Shown here piece by piece: positions 5,795 to 8,972 of a stretch of 8,972 nucleotides of DNA. Source of the DNA: an uncultured Veillonella sp. (GTDB taxonomy: Bacteria; Bacillota; Negativicutes; Veillonellales; Veillonellaceae). The stretch is from assembly GCF_900545205.1 (NCBI RefSeq), contig NZ_UQYC01000067.1:1-8972 (forward strand), given 5' to 3'. The notes beneath the pieces are model-generated. The model worked only from the letters and a program-made list of their open reading frames with translations. It made no database searches and was not told the origin of the DNA. The number at the start of each line of letters is the position of its first letter. The first letter of the stretch is position 1. Made by a program: the position numbers and the translations under genes.

Positions 5795-7636
5795 ATGGCA
5801 AAGGTAATTGGTATTGATTTAGGTACTACAAACTCTTGTGTTGCGGTTATGGAAGGCGGCGAACCTACGGTTATTACTAACCAAGAAGGCGCGCGTACAA
5901 CTCCTTCCGTTGTTGGTTTTGCAAAAAATGGCGAACGTTTAGTTGGTCAATTAGCAAAACGTCAAGCTGTATCTAACCCAGAAAACACAATCATTTCTAT
6001 TAAACGTCACATGGGTACTGACTACAAAGTAACTGTAGAAGGTAAATCTTATACACCACAAGAAATTTCTGCTATGATTCTTCAAAAAATCAAAGCTGAT
6101 GCAGAAGCTTACTTGGGCGAACCTGTAAAACAAGCTGTTATTACAGTTCCAGCATACTTTACAGATGCTCAACGTCAAGCTACAAAAGACGCTGGTGCGA
6201 TTGCTGGTCTTGAAGTACTTCGTATCATCAACGAACCTACAGCAGCTGCTCTTGCATATGGTGTAGATAAAGATGAAGACGGTAAAGTTCTTGTATTTGA
6301 CCTTGGTGGTGGTACATTCGACGTATCTATCCTTGAACTTGGTGATGGCGTATTTGAAGTATTGGCAACATCTGGTAATAACCATCTTGGTGGCGATGAC
6401 TTCGACCAACGCATTATGAACTACCTTATTGAAGAATTCAAAAAAGAATCTGGTATCGATTTATCCAATGATAAATTAGCTGACCAACGTTTAAAAGAAG
6501 CTGCTGAAAAAGCTAAAATTGAATTATCTGGCGTAGCTAGCACAAATATCAACTTGCCATTCATCACAGCTGATGCTACTGGTCCTAAACATTTGGATGT
6601 AACATTGACTCGTGCTAAATTTGAAGAGTTAACTGCTGATTTGGTACAAGCTACTATTGAACCTACTCGTAAAGCTATGAACGATGCTGGCTTATCTGCA
6701 TCTGATATCGATAAAGTGTTGTTAGTTGGTGGTTCTAGCCGTATCCCAGCTGTACAAGAAGCTATTAAAAAAGTATTGGGTAAAGAACCAACTAAAAACG
6801 TTAACCCTGATGAATGTGTAGCTATCGGTGCTGCTATTCAAGGTGGTGTATTAGTAGGTGAAGTAAAAGACGTATTGTTACTTGATGTAACTCCATTGTC
6901 TCTTGGTATCGAAACAATGGGTGGTGTATTCACACGTATTATCGATCGTAACACTACAATTCCTACATCTAAATCTCAAGTATTCTCCACTGCAGCAGAT
7001 AACCAACCATCTGTAGATATCCATGTATTGCAAGGTGAACGTGAGTTCGCAGCAGATAATAAAACATTGGGTCGCTTCAACTTGGATGGTATCCCAGCAG
7101 CTCCTCGTGGGGTTCCTCAAATCGAAGTAACATTCGACATCGATGCTAACGGTATCGTACACGTAAAAGCTAAAGATTTGGGTACTCAAAAAGAACAAAA
7201 AATTACAATTACTTCTTCTAGCGGCTTGAAAGAAGACGAAATCGAACGCATGGTTAAAGAAGCTGAAGCTCATGCAGCAGAAGATAAAGCTAGAAAAGAA
7301 GAATTAGATGTTAAAAACAATGCAGATTCCTTGGTATACCAAGCTGAAAAAGCATTGAAAGAACTTGATGGTAAAGGCGATACTGCTTTATTGAAAGAAG
7401 TGGAAGAAGCAAAAGATAAATTGAAAAAATCTATCGAAGCTGGCAACATCGAAGACATCAAAAAAGATAGTGAAGCTTTGGAACAACCATTACATAAATT
7501 AGCAGAACAAATGTATGCAGCAGCACAACAAGCTCAACAAGCAGCTGGTGGTGCAGATCAAGGTCAACAACAAACAAAATCTGATGATAATGTAGTTGAT
7601 GCTGATTACACAGTAGTGGATGACGACAAGAAATAA
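5795..7636 (+). CDS. dnaK: Chaperone protein DnaK (Hsp70)
   Basis: This 613-residue Hsp70 refolds and disaggregates cytoplasmic proteins in an ATP-dependent cycle with DnaJ and GrpE. Visible nucleotide-binding motifs are IDLGTTNS (7-14), the catalytic Lys70 in SIKRHMG, NEPTAAALAYG (146-156), FDLGGGTFDVS (168-178) and LVGGSSRIPAVQ (310-321). The interdomain linker DVLLLDVTPLSLG (359-371) leads into the substrate-binding beta domain and an alpha-helical lid (about 480-560). The tail is Q-rich and ends in a conserved-type acidic motif close to VVDADYTVVDDDKK. The N-terminal lobe lacks the insert of roughly 24 residues found in proteobacterial DnaK, as in Gram-positive-type proteins. It has a very strong Shine-Dalgarno, AGGAGG (5781-5786), 8 nt before the ATG, stronger than those of grpE and dnaJ. 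This fits the high DnaK output needed relative to its co-chaperones. Confidence 0.99.
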   Translation: MAKVIGIDLGTTNSCVAVMEGGEPTVITNQEGARTTPSVVGFAKNGERLVGQLAKRQAVSNPENTIISIKRHMGTDYKVTVEGKSYTPQEISAMILQKIKADAEAYLGEPVKQAVITVPAYFTDAQRQATKDAGAIAGLEVLRIINEPTAAALAYGVDKDEDGKVLVFDLGGGTFDVSILELGDGVFEVLATSGNNHLGGDDFDQRIMNYLIEEFKKESGIDLSNDKLADQRLKEAAEKAKIELSGVASTNINLPFITADATGPKHLDVTLTRAKFEELTADLVQATIEPTRKAMNDAGLSASDIDKVLLVGGSSRIPAVQEAIKKVLGKEPTKNVNPDECVAIGAAIQGGVLVGEVKDVLLLDVTPLSLGIETMGGVFTRIIDRNTTIPTSKSQVFSTAADNQPSVDIHVLQGEREFAADNKTLGRFNLDGIPAAPRGVPQIEVTFDIDANGIVHVKAKDLGTQKEQKITITSSSGLKEDEIERMVKEAEAHAAEDKARKEELDVKNNADSLVYQAEKALKELDGKGDTALLKEVEEAKDKLKKSIEAGNIEDIKKDSEALEQPLHKLAEQMYAAAQQAQQAAGGADQGQQQTKSDDNVVDADYTVVDDDKK

Positions 7637-7652
7637 GAAGGGTTGGTAACTA

Positions 7653-8810
7653 ATGGCACGTGATTATTATGACATCTTAGGGGTTAGCAAAAATGCCTCT
7701 CAAGATGAAATCAAAAAAGCCTTCCGTAAAAAGGCACGCCAATACCATCCAGATGTAAATAAAGATAATCCAAAGGAAGCGGAAGCAAAGTTTAAAGAAG
7801 CTAACGAAGCTTACGAAGTATTGTCTGACGAAACTAAAAAAGCTCAATATGACCAATTCGGCCACGACGCCTTCAAACAAGGAGGCGGCGCTGGCGCCGG
7901 TGGTTTCCAAGGTGGCTTTGGCGGTTTCGGTGGTCAAGCTGGCGGCTTTGGTGATATCTTTGGCGACATTTTTGGAGGCATGTTTGGCGGTGGACACCAA
8001 CAACAAGGCCCTCAAAAAGGCAATGACTTGCGCGAAGATATTGATATTTCCTTTGAAGATGCAGCCTTTGGTAAATCTATGGAAATAGAAGTGCATCGTC
8101 ATGAAGAATGTGATCACTGTCATGGTACTGGTGGTGAACCAGGATCTCGTGTCGATACTTGTCCAAACTGTCATGGTTCTGGCCAAGAAGCGGTTATTCA
8201 AAATACTCCATTTGGACGTATGCAATCCGTTCGCACTTGTTCCCGCTGTCATGGTACTGGTAAAAGCATTGAAAAACCTTGTTCCAAATGTCGTGGAACA
8301 GGTGAAATGTTGGCAAAACGTAAAATCTCTATCAAAATTCCAGCAGGTGTAGATAGTGGTTCCCGCTTACGCGTTGCTAATGAAGGTGAACCTGGTATCT
8401 TAGGTGGTCCAAAAGGCGATCTTTACGTATATATCTTCGTTCGTCCTCATAAGGAATTTGAACGTAATGGCAACGACGTTATTAGCCGTGTAAATATTAG
8501 CTTTGCTCAAGCAGCATTAGGTGCGACTATACAAGTTAACACCTTAGATGGTAAAGTAGAGTTAAAGATTCCGGAAGGTACTCAAACGGGAACGGCATTC
8601 CGCGTAAAGGGCAAAGGTATTCCATATTTGCGAAACCCTAAACAACGGGGGGACCAACATATTGTAGTAACTGTTCAAACGCCTAAGAAGTTGACAGACA
8701 CTCAACGTGAGTTATTATTACGCTTTGCAAATGAAAGTAACGAAGATGTAAATAACTTACAAGTGAGCAAGAGTCTCTTTGAAAAAATTAAGGACTGTTT
8801 GACTAAATGA
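7653..8810 (+). CDS. dnaJ: Chaperone protein DnaJ (Hsp40, type I)
   Basis: This 385-residue co-chaperone delivers unfolded clients to DnaK and stimulates its ATPase. The J domain (1-70) has the HPD motif at residues 32-34. A Gly/Phe-rich segment (about 77-114) contains the repeated DIFGDIF element (101-107). The zinc-binding region has all four CXXCXGXG repeats: C153-C156, C170-C173, C196-C199 and C210-C213. Two C-terminal beta domains follow, with KISIKIPAGVDSGSRLRV and the segment KVELKIPEGTQTGTAFRV. This makes it a complete type I DnaJ. The ribosome binding site is modest, AAGGG around 7638-7642, about 10 nt from the ATG and just after the dnaK stop, suggesting co-transcription and lower translation than dnaK. 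No defect is seen. Confidence 0.98.
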   Translation: MARDYYDILGVSKNASQDEIKKAFRKKARQYHPDVNKDNPKEAEAKFKEANEAYEVLSDETKKAQYDQFGHDAFKQGGGAGAGGFQGGFGGFGGQAGGFGDIFGDIFGGMFGGGHQQQGPQKGNDLREDIDISFEDAAFGKSMEIEVHRHEECDHCHGTGGEPGSRVDTCPNCHGSGQEAVIQNTPFGRMQSVRTCSRCHGTGKSIEKPCSKCRGTGEMLAKRKISIKIPAGVDSGSRLRVANEGEPGILGGPKGDLYVYIFVRPHKEFERNGNDVISRVNISFAQAALGATIQVNTLDGKVELKIPEGTQTGTAFRVKGKGIPYLRNPKQRGDQHIVVTVQTPKKLTDTQRELLLRFANESNEDVNNLQVSKSLFEKIKDCLTK

Positions 8811-8817
8811 ACAGCTC

Positions 8818-8846
8818 ATGTGAAGGAATGGTTTGTTCCATCACAT
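8818..8846 (+). promoter_or_regulatory. Stem-loop in the dnaJ-prmA intergenic gap
   Basis: ATGTGA (8818-8823) pairs with TCACAT (8841-8846). After an A-A mismatch, GGAAT (8825-8829) pairs with GTTCC (8835-8839), including one T-G pair, around a five-base loop GGTTT. No T tract follows, so it is not a standard intrinsic terminator. It sits seven bases after the dnaJ stop and ends eight bases before the prmA Shine-Dalgarno. It could protect or process the 3' end of the heat-shock mRNA, or tune read-through into prmA. The function is inferred only from position. Confidence 0.45.
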
Positions 8847-8865
8847 TCCCTATAAAGGAGTATAT

Positions 8866-8972
8866 ATGCAATGGATAGAAGTATCCATTGTCTGTGAAAG
8901 AGTAGCCACCGATGAGGTGACTACTCTTTTTGACGATTATGCAGACAATGGAATTATAGAAGAAGATGTAGA
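8866..8972 (+). CDS. prmA: Ribosomal protein L11 methyltransferase PrmA, N-terminal part (partial)
   Basis: The frame opens at ATG 8866 and runs off the window edge after 35 codons. It reads MQWIEVSIVCERVATDEV followed by TTLFDDYADNGIIEEDV. The opening W-I-E-V-S-I, the acidic helix and the GIIEEDV turn match the start of PrmA. PrmA trimethylates ribosomal protein L11 using S-adenosylmethionine. The methyltransferase domain lies outside the window, so identification rests on the N-terminal domain and on the common dnaJ-prmA gene order in Firmicutes. A strong Shine-Dalgarno, AAAGGAG (8854-8860), lies 5 nt before the ATG. The first 29 codons overlap several strong RNA stems, listed separately. 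Confidence 0.85.
   Translation, partial: MQWIEVSIVCERVATDEVTTLFDDYADNGIIEEDV
8869..8890 (+). promoter_or_regulatory. Hairpin starting one codon into prmA
   Basis: CAATGGATA (8869-8877) and TATCCATTG (8882-8890) form a perfect 9-bp stem with a GAAG loop, beginning at the second codon of prmA. It lies within the region covered by an initiating ribosome, so if it forms it should hinder initiation. Part of the constraint comes from the conserved WIEVSI protein sequence, so the palindrome could be incidental. Confidence 0.45.
8884..8952 (+). promoter_or_regulatory. Long-range stem in prmA competing with the first hairpin
   Basis: TCCATTGTCTG (8884-8894) is exactly complementary to CAGACAATGGA (8942-8952), 11 base pairs, extendable by two G-U pairs. 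It encloses the terminator-like hairpin at 8898-8931. It shares bases 8884-8890 with the 3' arm of the hairpin at 8869-8890, so the two stems cannot form together. Formation of the long-range stem would leave the start codon and first codons single-stranded. Confidence 0.4.
8898..8931 (+). terminator. Intrinsic-terminator-like hairpin inside prmA
   Basis: AAGAGTAG (8898-8905) pairs with CTACTCTT (8921-8928). After a C-A mismatch, CACC (8907-8910) pairs with GGTG (8916-8919) around a GATGA loop. The stem runs into five T residues (8927-8931). This has the shape of an intrinsic terminator, but it lies within codons 11-22 of an apparently intact prmA frame. It could act as an attenuator when prmA is poorly translated, because a translating ribosome would prevent the stem forming. 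Termination is not shown by the sequence alone. Confidence 0.45.

Noticed and set aside
5951..6414. Two long minus-strand frames opposite dnaK
   Set aside because: They are antisense shadows of a highly conserved, codon-biased gene, with no family resemblance in the translations.
7677..8352. Minus-strand frame and two plus-strand frames overlapping dnaJ
   Set aside because: All overlap a complete dnaJ with intact motifs. Their open frames follow from the Gly-rich and Cys-rich codon pattern of dnaJ, and no protein family is recognisable.
8798..8804. Another TTTGACT at the end of dnaJ as a regulatory site
   Set aside because: It is explained by coding sequence (Leu-Thr just before the final Lys), is isolated, and is not near a promoter.
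1..8972. CRISPR arrays, tRNA or rRNA genes, insertion sequences, phage genes
   Set aside because: No regularly spaced repeats, cloverleaf-like sequence, transposase or phage-like protein was seen on either strand.

Overview
The window is a compact stretch of core chromosome from a low-GC Firmicute-type bacterium, with all genes on the plus strand. The DnaK is the short 613-residue form lacking the N-terminal-lobe insert of proteobacterial DnaK. A CIRCE operator and the order hrcA-grpE-dnaK-dnaJ-prmA are also Firmicute traits. My impression from the protein sequences and base composition is a Negativicute, probably Veillonella or a close relative. That is recognition from memory, not a database result.

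Region 1 (1-3087) is a tRNA/translation/heme cluster. It holds the last 19 codons of mnmA (tRNA 2-thiouridylase), then lepA (ribosomal GTPase EF4), then hemW (radical-SAM heme chaperone). The genes are tightly packed and probably co-transcribed. The lepA Shine-Dalgarno lies 31 nt from its start codon, with a perfect 9-bp hairpin in between.

Region 2 (3088-3771) is a short leader with a possible 13-codon upstream ORF coupled by an ATGA overlap. It is followed by a 200-residue stand-alone siroheme/[4Fe-4S] protein of the nitrite/sulfite reductase superfamily.

Region 3 (3772-4191) is about 400 bp of very AT-rich non-coding DNA. It contains a 14-bp perfect inverted repeat enclosing two smaller hairpins, three copies of TTTGACT, a sigma-A type promoter and a perfect CIRCE element.

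Region 4 (4192-8810) is the class I heat-shock operon. HrcA represses it through CIRCE, and GrpE, DnaK and DnaJ form the Hsp70 machine. It runs into prmA (ribosomal protein L11 methyltransferase), of which only the first 35 codons are present. The dnaJ-prmA junction and the first 29 codons of prmA are unusually rich in RNA secondary structure, including a terminator-like hairpin inside the coding sequence and two mutually exclusive stems.

I see no mobile element, CRISPR array, tRNA, rRNA or phage gene. The protein-coding content is ordinary housekeeping. The points that merit a second look are in the non-coding and overlapping RNA structures and in the small siroheme protein.
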